Assembly: GCA_002328185.1 (NCBI GenBank)
Contig: DCWQ01000041.1
Location: 167,157 to 231,156, forward strand
Length of the DNA stretch: 64,000 nucleotides
Reading direction: 5' to 3'
Origin: Dehalococcoidia bacterium UBA2158
GTDB taxonomy: Bacteria > Chloroflexota > Dehalococcoidia > Lucifugimonadales > UBA3495
Under the pieces are notes generated by a model. It saw only the letters and a list, made by a program, of their open reading frames with translations. It ran no database searches and was not told the DNA's origin. Made by a program: the position numbers and the translations under genes. This document shows, in pieces, positions 54,088 to 62,826 of this stretch; positions within the stretch are counted from its first letter, which is position 1, and each line of letters begins with the position of its first letter.

Positions 54088-54214
54088 TAGGCTGGCGTTT
54101 TGAGTATGGAGGTTGGCAACATGATTCTTTATAGAAATGCCAAAGGCGTTTCTACCATCTTCCCGTGACGACAGATGCTAAGGCAAGCCGAAATTGGCAG
54201 CCAAAGAAGTCCGG

Positions 54215-55033
54215 CTAACTCTGCGTCCGCCAGGGCTGCCCGTCAGTCTCTTTGAGGAATTGGTCTACTAGGGTTGGGCTGGAGACTATTACGCTGGGGG
54301 TGAAGAGTGCGCCGGCGTTGCCTTGGCGGTCTACGACTTTGGCGCCGGCTTCTTGGGCCAGAACCAGGCCGGTTGCCACGTCCCAGGGCATCAGGGAGTG
54401 GTGGAAGTAGAGGTCGACCCGTCCGGCGGCGACGTAGGCCAGCCCCAAGCCTGACGAGCCCATGAACCGGACGCTGTACATGCCCGGCCACAGCGAACGG
54501 ACCAAGTCCAGGGCTTGTCCGGCTTTCTCGTCGACGTAGCCAAGGTCGCAACAGAGCAGGCTTTGGCTGAGTTCGGTGGTGTCGGACGCCGTGATCTTTG
54601 CGCCGTTGAGAAAGGCACCTTGGCCCTCGATGGCGGTAAACATCTCCTCGCGCACAGGGTCGTAGGTCACGCCGGCGATGATTTGGTCGTCCTTGGCTAG
54701 GGCGATAATGGTGCAGAAGTGGGGGATGCCGTGGGCATAGTTCCGGGTGCCGTCCAAGGGGTCGACCACCCACTTGTAGGGAGAATCTCCGTCCACGGGC
54801 TTGGACTCCTCGGCCAAGATGCTGAACTCGGGGAATTCTCCCATGAGCAAGTCCAAGATCGTTTTCTCGGCCGCCAGGTCGACATCGGTCACGATGTCGG
54901 ACCGGCCCTTGAAGTGGACTTCATGCTCCGAGCTAAACCGATCACGAATGATGGCCCCAGCAGCGCGGGCAGCCTCCAAAGCAACGTCCATGGCCCCACG
55001 ACCATCCTTAGAAACCGGCAGTTCATCAGGCAT
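54215..55033 (-). CDS. Inositol monophosphatase family enzyme
   Basis: A 272-residue IMPase fold. It has AEESKPVDG (metal Glu, 75-76), VVDPLDGTRNYAHGIPHF (DPLDGT 91-96) and the second motif PWDVATGLVLAQEAGA. It hydrolyses inositol-1-phosphate or similar sugar phosphates with magnesium. With Ino1 in the same genome region it could provide free inositol or dephosphorylate a related metabolite; histidinol-phosphatase or CysQ-like activity cannot be excluded. It lies 60 bases after trpS on the same strand. Confidence 0.88.
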   Translation of the reverse strand: MPDELPVSKDGRGAMDVALEAARAAGAIIRDRFSSEHEVHFKGRSDIVTDVDLAAEKTILDLLMGEFPEFSILAEESKPVDGDSPYKWVVDPLDGTRNYAHGIPHFCTIIALAKDDQIIAGVTYDPVREEMFTAIEGQGAFLNGAKITASDTTELSQSLLCCDLGYVDEKAGQALDLVRSLWPGMYSVRFMGSSGLGLAYVAAGRVDLYFHHSLMPWDVATGLVLAQEAGAKVVDRQGNAGALFTPSVIVSSPTLVDQFLKETDGQPWRTQS

Positions 55034-55092
55034 AAAAACCCACTATCTAGAGTAAAAGATTCCGAAAAAAGCTGATATCTGACAACTCGAGG

Positions 55093-56112
55093 CTAGCCGA
55101 GCCCCATCCTCTCGTAGACCTCGGCGATGGTCTCTTGGGCGACGGCCCTGGCCTTCTTGCCGCCCTCGTGGAGAATCTCTTGGACGTAGCCGGGCCGGGC
55201 CTTGATTTCCTCGCGCCGTTCCCGCAGGTCTTTGAGATAGTCGTTAACGCTGTCGGCCAGATGGCGTTTGCAGTCGACACAGCCCCGTGTGGCGGTGGTG
55301 CACTCATCGTAGACGGTCTGGGTGCCCGCGGCGCCGCCGAAGATCTTGTGCAGCGAATAGATGTTGCAGATATCAGGGCGGCCAGGGTCGTCACGGCGTA
55401 TCCGTTGCGGATCGGTGAAGGCCGTCAGCATGCGCTTGGTGGTCTCCTCGGGCGTGGCGGCCAGGTCCACATGGTTGTCCAGGGTCTTGGACATCTTGTT
55501 CTGGCCGTCTAGGCCCAGGATTAGCGGAGCTTCGGTCAGCTTGGCCTGCGGCTCAGGGAAGGTCTCGCCGAACATGTTGTTGAACCGGCGCACGATCTCC
55601 CGCGACAATTCTATGTGGGGCACCTGGTCTCGCCCCACCGGCACCGTGTCGGCCTTGTAGAGGATGATGTCGGCGGTCTGGAGCACCGGATAGCCCACTA
55701 GCCCGTAATTCACCGTCTCTTCAGTCTCGTGCATCTGGCGCACCTTGTCTTTGAAGGTAGGCACGCGCGTCAGCCAGCCCAGGGGGGTGACCATGCTGAG
55801 GAGCGTGTGTAGGGTCATGACCTCCGGGACGTGGGACTGGATGAAGACGATGCTCTTCTCCGGGTCGATGCCGGCCGCCAGCCAGTCCAGGATCATGTCT
55901 TCGATGTTGGGCTTGATGTCTTTGACTTCTTCCCCGGACTCCAAGGTGGTCAGCGCATGGATGTCCACGGCGCAGTAGATGCAGTTGTAGTCTTCCTGGA
56001 GCGTGACCCAATTCTCCAAGGCGCCCATGTAGTTGCCCAGATGGAGCAGCCCCGTGGGCCGCATGCCGGAGAAGATCACGCCTTTGTGGCCGCTATTTGC
56101 TGGTTGGGTCAT
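55093..56112 (-). CDS. trpS: Tryptophanyl-tRNA synthetase
   Basis: A 339-residue class I synthetase. It has the HIGH-like TGLLHLGNYMGA at 20-31, CAVDIHALTT, VGYPVLQTADIILYKAD, VPVGRDQVPHIELSRE and KMSKT. CTTATRGCVDCKR in the C-terminal domain has three Cys. It charges tRNA-Trp. No T-box leader was recognised upstream. Confidence 0.95.
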   Translation of the reverse strand: MTQPANSGHKGVIFSGMRPTGLLHLGNYMGALENWVTLQEDYNCIYCAVDIHALTTLESGEEVKDIKPNIEDMILDWLAAGIDPEKSIVFIQSHVPEVMTLHTLLSMVTPLGWLTRVPTFKDKVRQMHETEETVNYGLVGYPVLQTADIILYKADTVPVGRDQVPHIELSREIVRRFNNMFGETFPEPQAKLTEAPLILGLDGQNKMSKTLDNHVDLAATPEETTKRMLTAFTDPQRIRRDDPGRPDICNIYSLHKIFGGAAGTQTVYDECTTATRGCVDCKRHLADSVNDYLKDLRERREEIKARPGYVQEILHEGGKKARAVAQETIAEVYERMGLG

Positions 56113-56241
56113 GTCACCGAATCACGAATAAAATTGGCGAATTTCACGCCTGAGGGAACTTGAAAAGGATAGCATAGAGGCATATTAGCGACAAGACGCT
56201 TGGTCTGAAGAGATTAGCGAAATCGAGGAATACCTCTCTGA

Positions 56242-56472
56242 GGACACAATGTCGAGAAAATTGAAGTACCTGCCGTTGTACAGCAAGAAGTCAAAAAAAT
56301 CATCGAATTGTCAGACGAATTACGGAGGATAACTTATATTTATTACTGTTTAAGGATGAAACTCGTACACGAAAAAGCGAACACTGGGATAACTGATGAT
56401 GAAATAGGCGATTATTGGATTCTGGTTGAGGAAATTCTTGAGGAGCTGTTTGGGTTAAGATTTGACGCTTAG
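56242..56472 (+). pseudogene. HEPN-like domain fragment
   Basis: A 76-codon open stretch after a TGA, with no usable start before the internal Met, ends at TAG 56472. The helical sequence contains YCLRMKLVHEKA, with the R-x4-H pair (R38, H43) of HEPN RNases, then DYWILVEEILEELFGL as the next helix. Composition is clearly more AT-rich than the flanks, suggesting transfer. HEPN proteins often form toxin-antitoxin pairs with MNT nucleotidyltransferases, but no partner is visible here. Confidence 0.45.
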
Positions 56473-56672
56473 ATAAGTGCATCACCGGACGGTTGATACC
56501 ATCGAATCAATCCCCATTTAACTTGAGAGATTGACACAAATCGATCCAAACATGATCAATTCGCCTGGATTGGCAACGGCCGTGCCGAATACCATCCCCG
56601 CGGCTCGCCATTGAAACAATCAATCCTGTTGCCCTTGCAGCCATGACCCTGGCTACTTGAAGTGCTTTGAGA

Positions 56673-57343
56673 TCAGGCGTTAACAGCCCCAACCGAAATC
56701 AGGACGTGAAGCGCGCCGTATGAAATCCAGCGGTCCAGCTCGGCTCGTGCTTCCGGGTGCATGGCTTCGCCGGGCTGGAGCGTGGGCTGCACGTCTTCGT
56801 TCTCACACTTGTGGATAGCCAGGTATTTGGGGCCTGAATTGAACCCGCCCAACGCGGGATGCTCTAAGACTCGGAAGCGCCCGGCCATCACGTAGCCAGA
56901 AATCTTCAGCAGGCTTGGAACATGGGACTCGGTGTACCAGCGATTCCACTCGGTTTCGTGCTCCGGGTCTACGCCGGCCGAGACGATGCTTATGGGCCGG
57001 TCTGATTCCAGCAGTGGCGCCCTGAGCGGGCTGCCACTTATCTGCTCGTAGGCATTGGCCACGTGGCCGGACATGTCTTCCAGTTGGCTGAAGGCGGCAA
57101 ACTCGCTGGCCGCGATCGAGTGAGAGTCAGGGGTGCCGCTGCGGCCGAGTATTGAGGTCAGGTCCGAAGCGTCTCTGATCCCATACAACGTCGTGAACCT
57201 GGTGGCGCCGCTCTTGTTACCTTCAAGATTGATTACCTCTGGCCTCAGTCGAGGCCAGGGATGCGCAGCAGATCGGGAAGGTGGCTGTTGTACCATGTGT
57301 TGAAGGGGTCCAGGTGCTCGTCGGCGCAGGTGAGCTGGACCAT
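56673..57343 (-). pseudogene. EthD-like protein with an early frameshift
   Basis: From the ATG at 57343 the frame reads FNTWYNSHLPDLLRIPGLD and then TGA. The continuation (VINLEGNKSGATRF) is in another frame and runs to 56673, including a second half EWNRWYTESHVPSLL like that of the gene at 2007-2669. A small insertion or deletion near 57245-57265 explains this. The open 3' part alone would lack the first domain's start. It follows a DinB gene by 15 bases on the same strand. Confidence 0.75.
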
Positions 57344-57358
57344 CAACAAGAGGGGCTA

Positions 57359-57928
57359 TCAGGCATTTTTAGCGAGCGACTCCAATAGCCCACCGGAATA
57401 TCCCGGGTCTTCCAATCCTCGCTGCTCGCCACGCATGTAGCCTATCTGCCCGCCGTGTTGGTTGAACTCCCACAGTAGCTGTTGACACATGACGACTAGG
57501 GCCATGGTGCCGCCCCTTGGGTTGATCACAACCATGTCGTCGAAGTCGGAATCGCTCAGGGAATCGAAAAACTCGATGCTTTCCTGGCGGACCGCTGCGA
57601 CGTATTCCAACAGCGCCGTTGTGTCTGGGGCCCTGTAGATTTTTATATCGTCTACCGTGAAGCCGTAGCCGGTGTCGCCCTCAACAGCGGGGGCGCGGCC
57701 CAGTCTCTCAGCCCAGTCGCCGCCTTCCCACACCTGGGCGTCTCCCTTTAAGCGAGTGTGCAGCCATCGGTCCAGGGTGCGGCCGTAATGCCAGACTAAG
57801 AATGCAATGGACGAGCATTGGTCGTTGGGGGTCCAGGCCATCTCGGCGGGGGTAAGCCCGTCAACGGCGCGCATCATGGAGTTGTAATGCTGCTCGAAAC
57901 AACCTTGGACAAAGAGCTTCAGTTCCAT
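57359..57928 (-). CDS. DinB-family (DUF664) protein
   Basis: A 189-residue helical-bundle protein. Candidate metal His residues lie in FLVWHYGRTLDRWL and FNQHGGQIGYMRGEQRGL near the C-terminus, a common DinB pattern. DinB-like proteins include metal-dependent thiol transferases (bacillithiol/mycothiol-type) and many of unknown role. The sequence seems complete. It precedes the broken EthD-like gene in the same direction, an order also seen at the left end of the window in a different arrangement. Confidence 0.78.
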   Translation of the reverse strand: MELKLFVQGCFEQHYNSMMRAVDGLTPAEMAWTPNDQCSSIAFLVWHYGRTLDRWLHTRLKGDAQVWEGGDWAERLGRAPAVEGDTGYGFTVDDIKIYRAPDTTALLEYVAAVRQESIEFFDSLSDSDFDDMVVINPRGGTMALVVMCQQLLWEFNQHGGQIGYMRGEQRGLEDPGYSGGLLESLAKNA

Positions 57929-58059
57929 TGGGGAATCACCTGTGTGCTCTGGGATAGACGTGCAATTATAGCAAGCAATTATTCTGAAAGGTTAAAAGGT
58001 GTTGAATACAAGACACCTGAGGGTAAAACCTGAAGGAAACGCGGCTGAGCCGCCCGCCG

Positions 58060-58980
58060 TTACTCTTCGGAGTCTGAGTCTAGGCGTCCGCCCAATTCGC
58101 TGAGGAACTGTTCGATCTCAGGCGACAATTGGGTGGCGGATTCGGGTTTTCCATCCACCGGAGCCGAAGAAGCTTCTTCTGAATCCAACTGGGCGTCGTA
58201 ATAGGCTTCCATCTGTTGAATCAGAGTCTTGAGCTCCGTGTTACGGTCCAGGGTCGAGTTCAATTCCCGGTACTGACGCTGTCCCCGGCGCACCGGCGCC
58301 AAGTCGGCGGGGATGTTGTTGTAAACCGAAGACAGGACCTCGATCATGCGTGAAGTGCCGGCGTAGTCCTCTTCCAACTGCACGTACTGAGGTAGGTGTA
58401 CCATGAAGTTGATGGACTCGATGTCGGCCTTCTCGATGCCCTCGGAGAGCAAGTTCATGATGGTGGTCGGGCCCTGGTAGGTGCTCTGACGGACCTTGAA
58501 GTTGGGAACCGGGCGGTTCTGGACAACGTCGCCCAAACTGCCGGTCACCAGCAGCGGCCGAGTGTGGGGCACTGCGTCGTACATGGCGCCCAGGCGGCAA
58601 TAGCGCTTCACGTTGAAGTGGTTCACGACTTCCAGGATGGAATCGGTGTAGTCCTCGCCGTTGGAGTGGGGCTCCATCAGGTGGAGGAACAGGTAGTCGG
58701 GGCCATCGTCGGTGATGGCGTAGCGGATGATGCTGTTGGGGATCTTGACCTCGCGCTTGTCGTCCACCAGGCGCATATTGGGCCGGTAGCGGGTGAAGTC
58801 GAAGAACGTTCCCGGACGCACCAGGCGGCCCAATTCCTTGGAACCCATGAAGCGTTCCAAGCGGTTTAGCGTAAGAGTTCCCACGCTGCCGACGTCCACC
58901 CAAGGACGCACCATGGCGAAGACGTGAGGGTCTCTCAACTCTGGTAGTGGTTCGTTCAGTTCAAAAGCGCCGATTCGCAT
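58060..58980 (-). CDS. PAC2-family protein
   Basis: A 306-residue protein with a PAC2 core: RPWVDVGSVGTLTLNRLERF, GSKELGRLVRPGTFFDFT, RYCRLGAMYDAVPHTRPLLV and QGPTTIMNLLSEG. In archaea and eukaryotes PAC2 proteins help proteasome assembly; actinobacterial members have an unclear role. The C-terminal 60 residues form a charged helix and disordered tail. It is followed upstream by crotonase and coiled-coil genes on the same strand. Confidence 0.82.
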   Translation of the reverse strand: MRIGAFELNEPLPELRDPHVFAMVRPWVDVGSVGTLTLNRLERFMGSKELGRLVRPGTFFDFTRYRPNMRLVDDKREVKIPNSIIRYAITDDGPDYLFLHLMEPHSNGEDYTDSILEVVNHFNVKRYCRLGAMYDAVPHTRPLLVTGSLGDVVQNRPVPNFKVRQSTYQGPTTIMNLLSEGIEKADIESINFMVHLPQYVQLEEDYAGTSRMIEVLSSVYNNIPADLAPVRRGQRQYRELNSTLDRNTELKTLIQQMEAYYDAQLDSEEASSAPVDGKPESATQLSPEIEQFLSELGGRLDSDSEE

Positions 58981-59076
58981 GGGCTCATATTGCCAGAATG
59001 GCTGCGAATTTTCAAGCCCCGCCGCGCTATTTGGCCGGATATATGCCAGGCGCGAGCAGGTACGGTCCCTATCGGT

Positions 59077-59838
59077 TCATCGTTGATTCAACATGGTATC
59101 GGCCGAGCCGAGGCCTTCCAGGGCCAGCCCGTAGCCCAGAATGTCGTGGACCAGGCGCTTCACCACCAGGGTCATGGCCACCCGGCTGTAGCGCAGCACG
59201 ATGTCTGACTGCTTAGCCATTTGTTCCGCCAGCTCCCAGGCACGAGGTAGCAGCTCGCTCTGAGGCATGACTTCGCTCACCAAGCCCAGCTCCTTGGCTT
59301 CGTGGGCCTCGATCTTCTGGCCAGTGAACAGGAAATAACGGCCCCGGTTCAGCCCCAACAGCAAGGGATATATGATATGCATGCCGTCGCCGGGAACCAA
59401 ACCGCTCATGAAATGGCCCGAGTCTTGGAATGCGGCGGTGTCTGAGGCGAGGACGATGTCGCAGAGCAGGGGAATCTCCGAGTGCCTAAGCGCCGGCCCG
59501 TTGATGGCGCTGATCATAGGCACTTCGATATCCAGCAGGCTGGTCAGGATGCGTTTGCCTTCCCAATAGGTCTGGTCCCACTCTTTGGGCGCGCGTTTGG
59601 GCGTCCGCTCCGGGGTGCCCTGAGGGCCGGTGAAAGCATCGGCTGTGCCGGTCATGATGACGATACGGTTCTCACGGTCGCTGCCAACATCCACGAACAC
59701 CCTTGAGAACTCCTCATGAGGGCTACCACCCCATTGGAGGGGGCCGCCGTCGGTATGGAAGGTCATCTGCAGGATGCCGTTGTGGCGCTCCATGCGGATG
59801 CTGGGATATTTGTCGGCGTAGGTGTCCAAAGAAGCCAT
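59077..59838 (-). CDS. Enoyl-CoA hydratase/isomerase (crotonase) family protein
   Basis: A 253-residue crotonase fold. Oxyanion-hole regions are SAINGPALRHSEIPLLCDIV and the usual second loop GHFMSGLVPGDGMHIIYPLLLG. The standard catalytic Glu positions are not clear, so the reaction (hydration, isomerisation, decarboxylation) is open. Homology with the family is plain. The gene lies between PAC2 and the coiled-coil gene. Confidence 0.85.
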   Translation of the reverse strand: MASLDTYADKYPSIRMERHNGILQMTFHTDGGPLQWGGSPHEEFSRVFVDVGSDRENRIVIMTGTADAFTGPQGTPERTPKRAPKEWDQTYWEGKRILTSLLDIEVPMISAINGPALRHSEIPLLCDIVLASDTAAFQDSGHFMSGLVPGDGMHIIYPLLLGLNRGRYFLFTGQKIEAHEAKELGLVSEVMPQSELLPRAWELAEQMAKQSDIVLRYSRVAMTLVVKRLVHDILGYGLALEGLGSADTMLNQR

Positions 59839-59898
59839 ATCAGTATCTCCCGTTACGAGTTGGGGACGTGAGGTCGTTGAGAAGGACTGGGAGCCGGT

Positions 59899-60600
59899 CT
59901 AGACGCTGAGTTCGTCGGTCTCGTCGGCTGGGCTAAAGGAACTCCCGGGCGAGTGGTCCGGGAACGGAGTCACGGGTTCTCTGGCGGGGGGCGGCACATC
60001 GGAAATGGTGCTCATCATAGCCTGGGGCGGGGCTTCTTTGGGCACGGCGTGACGGACCACGAAATTGGCCACATCGCGGTAGAGCGGTTCGTCCAGGTTG
60101 CAGCCTCTGAGCATGGTGAACTCGGGGTCCAGGTCTTCCAACATCTGCTTGATCTTGGTGTCGCCGTGGCGGGCTGCTAGGGCGTAGGCGAGGCCTCGGG
60201 TGTCCCGGTCCATGGAATTCTCGTGCTCTTCACCCTCTTCCAATTCGATGTCGTAGTCGACACGGTCGGCAACGGATAGGGCTTCCATGGCTTGGCTTCG
60301 GGAGCTGTCGATCTCTTTCAACAATGTGTAGAACTCGATCACGGCGCGGGCGGCATGGCCCAGCAACTCGGGCACCCGGTTCTGCTTGTCGGCGGCGGCT
60401 TGGGCGGAGAGTCTGGCCTTGGACAGGGAGTCCTCTTTGGCGCGCCGGCGCTCCTCTGCCTTCTGGGCTTTGGCCTTCTGCAGACGCAAATTGGGAGCTT
60501 CGGCAGCCAATGGTTGTAGCCGCTGCATCTCTCTTTCAGCGGATTCCGCTTGCCTCAAGCGATCTTGGAAGTTCTCGTTGATCTCGTTTCCGTTGACCAT
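59899..60600 (-). CDS. Coiled-coil protein of unknown function
   Basis: A 233-residue soluble protein, not recognised. Residues 10-75 are charged helix with strong coiled-coil character (AKAQKAEERRRAKEDSLSKA). A mixed region follows (ALAARHGDTKIKQMLEDLDP), then a Pro/Ser-rich acidic tail. It may be a structural or partner protein of the adjacent PAC2 gene. No family assigned. Confidence 0.5.
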   Translation of the reverse strand: MVNGNEINENFQDRLRQAESAEREMQRLQPLAAEAPNLRLQKAKAQKAEERRRAKEDSLSKARLSAQAAADKQNRVPELLGHAARAVIEFYTLLKEIDSSRSQAMEALSVADRVDYDIELEEGEEHENSMDRDTRGLAYALAARHGDTKIKQMLEDLDPEFTMLRGCNLDEPLYRDVANFVVRHAVPKEAPPQAMMSTISDVPPPAREPVTPFPDHSPGSSFSPADETDELSV

Positions 60601-60879
60601 GGTGAATATTGCTCCTAATTGACTGGTTGCCGTCCCTTAGAACCGATAAAGAAACCGGGAGTGAACCATTTCACCGGATACGCACAACCAAGGGCAGCGG
60701 GACAATGCCCAATTTAGCTATGATACCTAGCCCGATCCAATTTCCATTGGGGCAGGCTATGCGGATTTTCCTGGATTTTGGCCACCGCCACGCCTACCTT
60801 GACCCGCGATGACAGCTTGAATAGACTCGAATGGCACAAGATTCAGGTGGCTTTGCCCACTTTGCTAGGCGGTCAAGAT

Positions 60880-62004
60880 ATGCGTCGCGCTGCTTTCATT
60901 TATGAGGACGCCCTGTCCCGCCACGAGTTACGATCGGACCACCCCATGCGCCCGGTGCGCCTGCGATATACCTACCAGTTGCTCCAGGAATACGGTGCCT
61001 TCGACAACCCCGAGGCGGTGCTTCTGGACCCCCGATCCGCCACCGATCAAGAGCTGACCTGGCTGCACACGCCGGAATACGTTGCCGCGGTCAAAGCTCT
61101 GGGCTCAGGCGCCGGCGGGGTAGACGGCGCGCGGTTCGGCTTTAGCGGCCAGGGGGACAACCCGGTGTATCCCAATATGTTCGAGGCTGCGACCCTGAGC
61201 ACTGGCGCGTCGTTGTTGGCCGCTGAGATGGTGGCCAGCGGAGAGGTCGGCGCGGCGTTCAACATCTCGGGTGGGCTGCACCACGCGGCAGCCGGCAACG
61301 CCTCCGGGTTCTGCGTGTTCAACGACCCGGCGCTGGCGGTGCACTATTTCTTGAAGCGGGGCATGCGGGTCGCCTATGTGGACATCGACGCCCATCACGG
61401 AGACGGCGTCCAAGGGGCGTTCTACAACGATAACCGGGCGCTGACCATCTCGGTCCATGAATCGGGCCGGTACCTATTTCCAGGCACAGGCGCTGTGGCC
61501 GAACTGGGCGAAGGCGCGGGCCTAGGCTACTCGGTCAACCTGCCGCTATACCCCTACACCGCCGACGACGACTATATTGAGGCCTTCAGCCAGGTGGTGC
61601 CTCCGCTGGTCCGGGCGTTTGACCCCGATGTGCTGGTGACCCAATTGGGGATCGACAGCTATCACAGCGACCCCCTGACCCATCTGCAGGTGACCACCGA
61701 GGGCTACATCGAGGCGGTCCGCCAGTTGTCGGCCCTGGGGCTGCCTTGGCTGGCGATGGGAGGCGGCGGCTACGACGTGAACGCGGTGGCCCGAGCGTGG
61801 ACCCTGGCATACGGGGTCATGCTCGATACCGAATGGCCGGACCAGCTTCCAGCGGCCTTTGCCCAGGAGCACGGGGCGGGACGGCTGAGAGACCAGTTAA
61901 GTCCGGAGATACCGCCCGACATCAAGACAGACATCAGAAGGCATCTAGGGGACATGGTGGCCCAGATCCGCCAGCAGATTTTTCCGCTGCATGGATTGAG
62001 GTAG
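60880..62004 (+). CDS. Histone-deacetylase-like amidohydrolase (AcuC-like)
   Basis: About 374 residues of the arginase/deacetylase fold. It has NISGGLHHAAAGNASGFCVF (catalytic His pair), VAYVDIDAHHGDGVQ (zinc Asp and His), QLGIDSYHSDPL (zinc Asp) and GGGGYDV. It should remove acetyl groups from lysines, polyamines or acetoin-related targets. An in-frame TTG at 60778 extends the frame, but homologues begin at MRRAAFIY, so the ATG at 60880 is preferred, with AGGCGG upstream. Confidence 0.88.
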   Translation: MRRAAFIYEDALSRHELRSDHPMRPVRLRYTYQLLQEYGAFDNPEAVLLDPRSATDQELTWLHTPEYVAAVKALGSGAGGVDGARFGFSGQGDNPVYPNMFEAATLSTGASLLAAEMVASGEVGAAFNISGGLHHAAAGNASGFCVFNDPALAVHYFLKRGMRVAYVDIDAHHGDGVQGAFYNDNRALTISVHESGRYLFPGTGAVAELGEGAGLGYSVNLPLYPYTADDDYIEAFSQVVPPLVRAFDPDVLVTQLGIDSYHSDPLTHLQVTTEGYIEAVRQLSALGLPWLAMGGGGYDVNAVARAWTLAYGVMLDTEWPDQLPAAFAQEHGAGRLRDQLSPEIPPDIKTDIRRHLGDMVAQIRQQIFPLHGLR

Positions 62005-62031
62005 ATACTGTTGGGATTTCTCCTATCCCTG

Positions 62032-62110
62032 TCATTCCGAGGCGACAGCGGAGGAATCTCGTTGCGGCTGCGCCATGGTGGCTGAGAGCAAAGAAACCCC
62101 TCGCCACGCA
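62032..62110. repeat. Dispersed intergenic repeat (CATTCCGAG type), second copy
   Basis: GTCATTCCGAGG, GAGGAATCTC and the AGCAAAGA..CCCCTC block appear in the same order as at 5586-5780. It lies after the deacetylase gene. Confidence 0.6.
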
Positions 62111-62160
62111 CGGGGTGACGGCGGCGTGGGCGGCCCGGTCAACAAGTGCTGGTGTTAAGT

Positions 62161-62200
62161 AAAAAAGAGAGCGGTGGCCTATGCCACCGCCCTCTTTTTA
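62161..62200. terminator. Bidirectional intrinsic terminator
   Basis: Arms AAAAGAGAGCGGTGGC and GCCACCGCCCTCTTTTT flank a four-base loop; A-run on one side and T-run on the other allow use in both directions. It lies between the convergent deacetylase and the 113-residue gene. Confidence 0.85.
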
Positions 62201-62219
62201 GTTCCAGGTTTTGGGCTAG

Positions 62220-62561
62220 CTAGTTTACGTGCTGCTCATTGTTGAGCAACTCTTTAGCATCGTCACCCACGTTGGCCTCGATGCAATCGCGCAACGTAGA
62301 ATAGACAGACTTATTGAGAGCTCCCATCATCCAAGCCTCGTAGTCGGCGTCGGTCTGATAGGTGTTCTTGAGGGCCACCAAGCGCTGCAGCAGGCTCAGA
62401 TAGTGATACTGAAGCGGAGTCAAATCCTTGTCGATGCCGGACACACGCCATTCAACGCCAACAACCGGTGTATCAATATCAGAGTCCAAGTTCGACATCA
62501 CCTCTTGTGTCGTGTCCTCACCTAGGACCTCCGGGTCTGCCTGATCTTGTTGTCCGCTCAT
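62220..62561 (-). CDS. Small hypothetical protein
   Basis: A 113-residue protein, not recognised. Residues 47-110 are predicted mostly helical (LQYHYLSLLQRLVALKNTYQ, DYEAWMMGALNKSVYST); the N-terminus is acidic and probably unstructured. Codon use is normal and a terminator follows closely, so I take it as real. It lies downstream of dnaK on the same strand, separated by 265 bases holding two inverted repeats. Confidence 0.55.
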   Translation of the reverse strand: MSGQQDQADPEVLGEDTTQEVMSNLDSDIDTPVVGVEWRVSGIDKDLTPLQYHYLSLLQRLVALKNTYQTDADYEAWMMGALNKSVYSTLRDCIEANVGDDAKELLNNEQHVN

Positions 62562-62624
62562 GCTACCTCCATCGACCGTTACCTTCGAAAAATCGAAGAT
62601 AGATCCATATTGGGGTCTCTATTT

Positions 62625-62686
62625 GTTCGTTAAGGAGTCCGGGCTTTCGCTACACCCAGTATAGCAGACCGGGTTCCTTAAAGAAC
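62625..62686. repeat. Imperfect inverted repeat between dnaK and the small gene
   Basis: Arms at 62625-62642 and 62669-62686 match at 15 of 18 positions (GTTCGTTAAGGAGTCCGG against the complement of the second arm). A second pair, CTGACACTTA and TAAGTGCCAG, is at 62781-62810. Neither has a T-run; they could be leader structures or weak terminators. Confidence 0.4.
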
Positions 62687-62826
62687 ATAATAACCAAGTT
62701 TGACTGTTATGTTCGCAGTTAATTAAGGCGATATGCAAGGGAAATTCAAACCCTTTTCCTACCTAGATTCTCACCCACACCTGACACTTAGGTCAAACCG
62801 TAAGTGCCAGCGGGATTAAACTTCGA

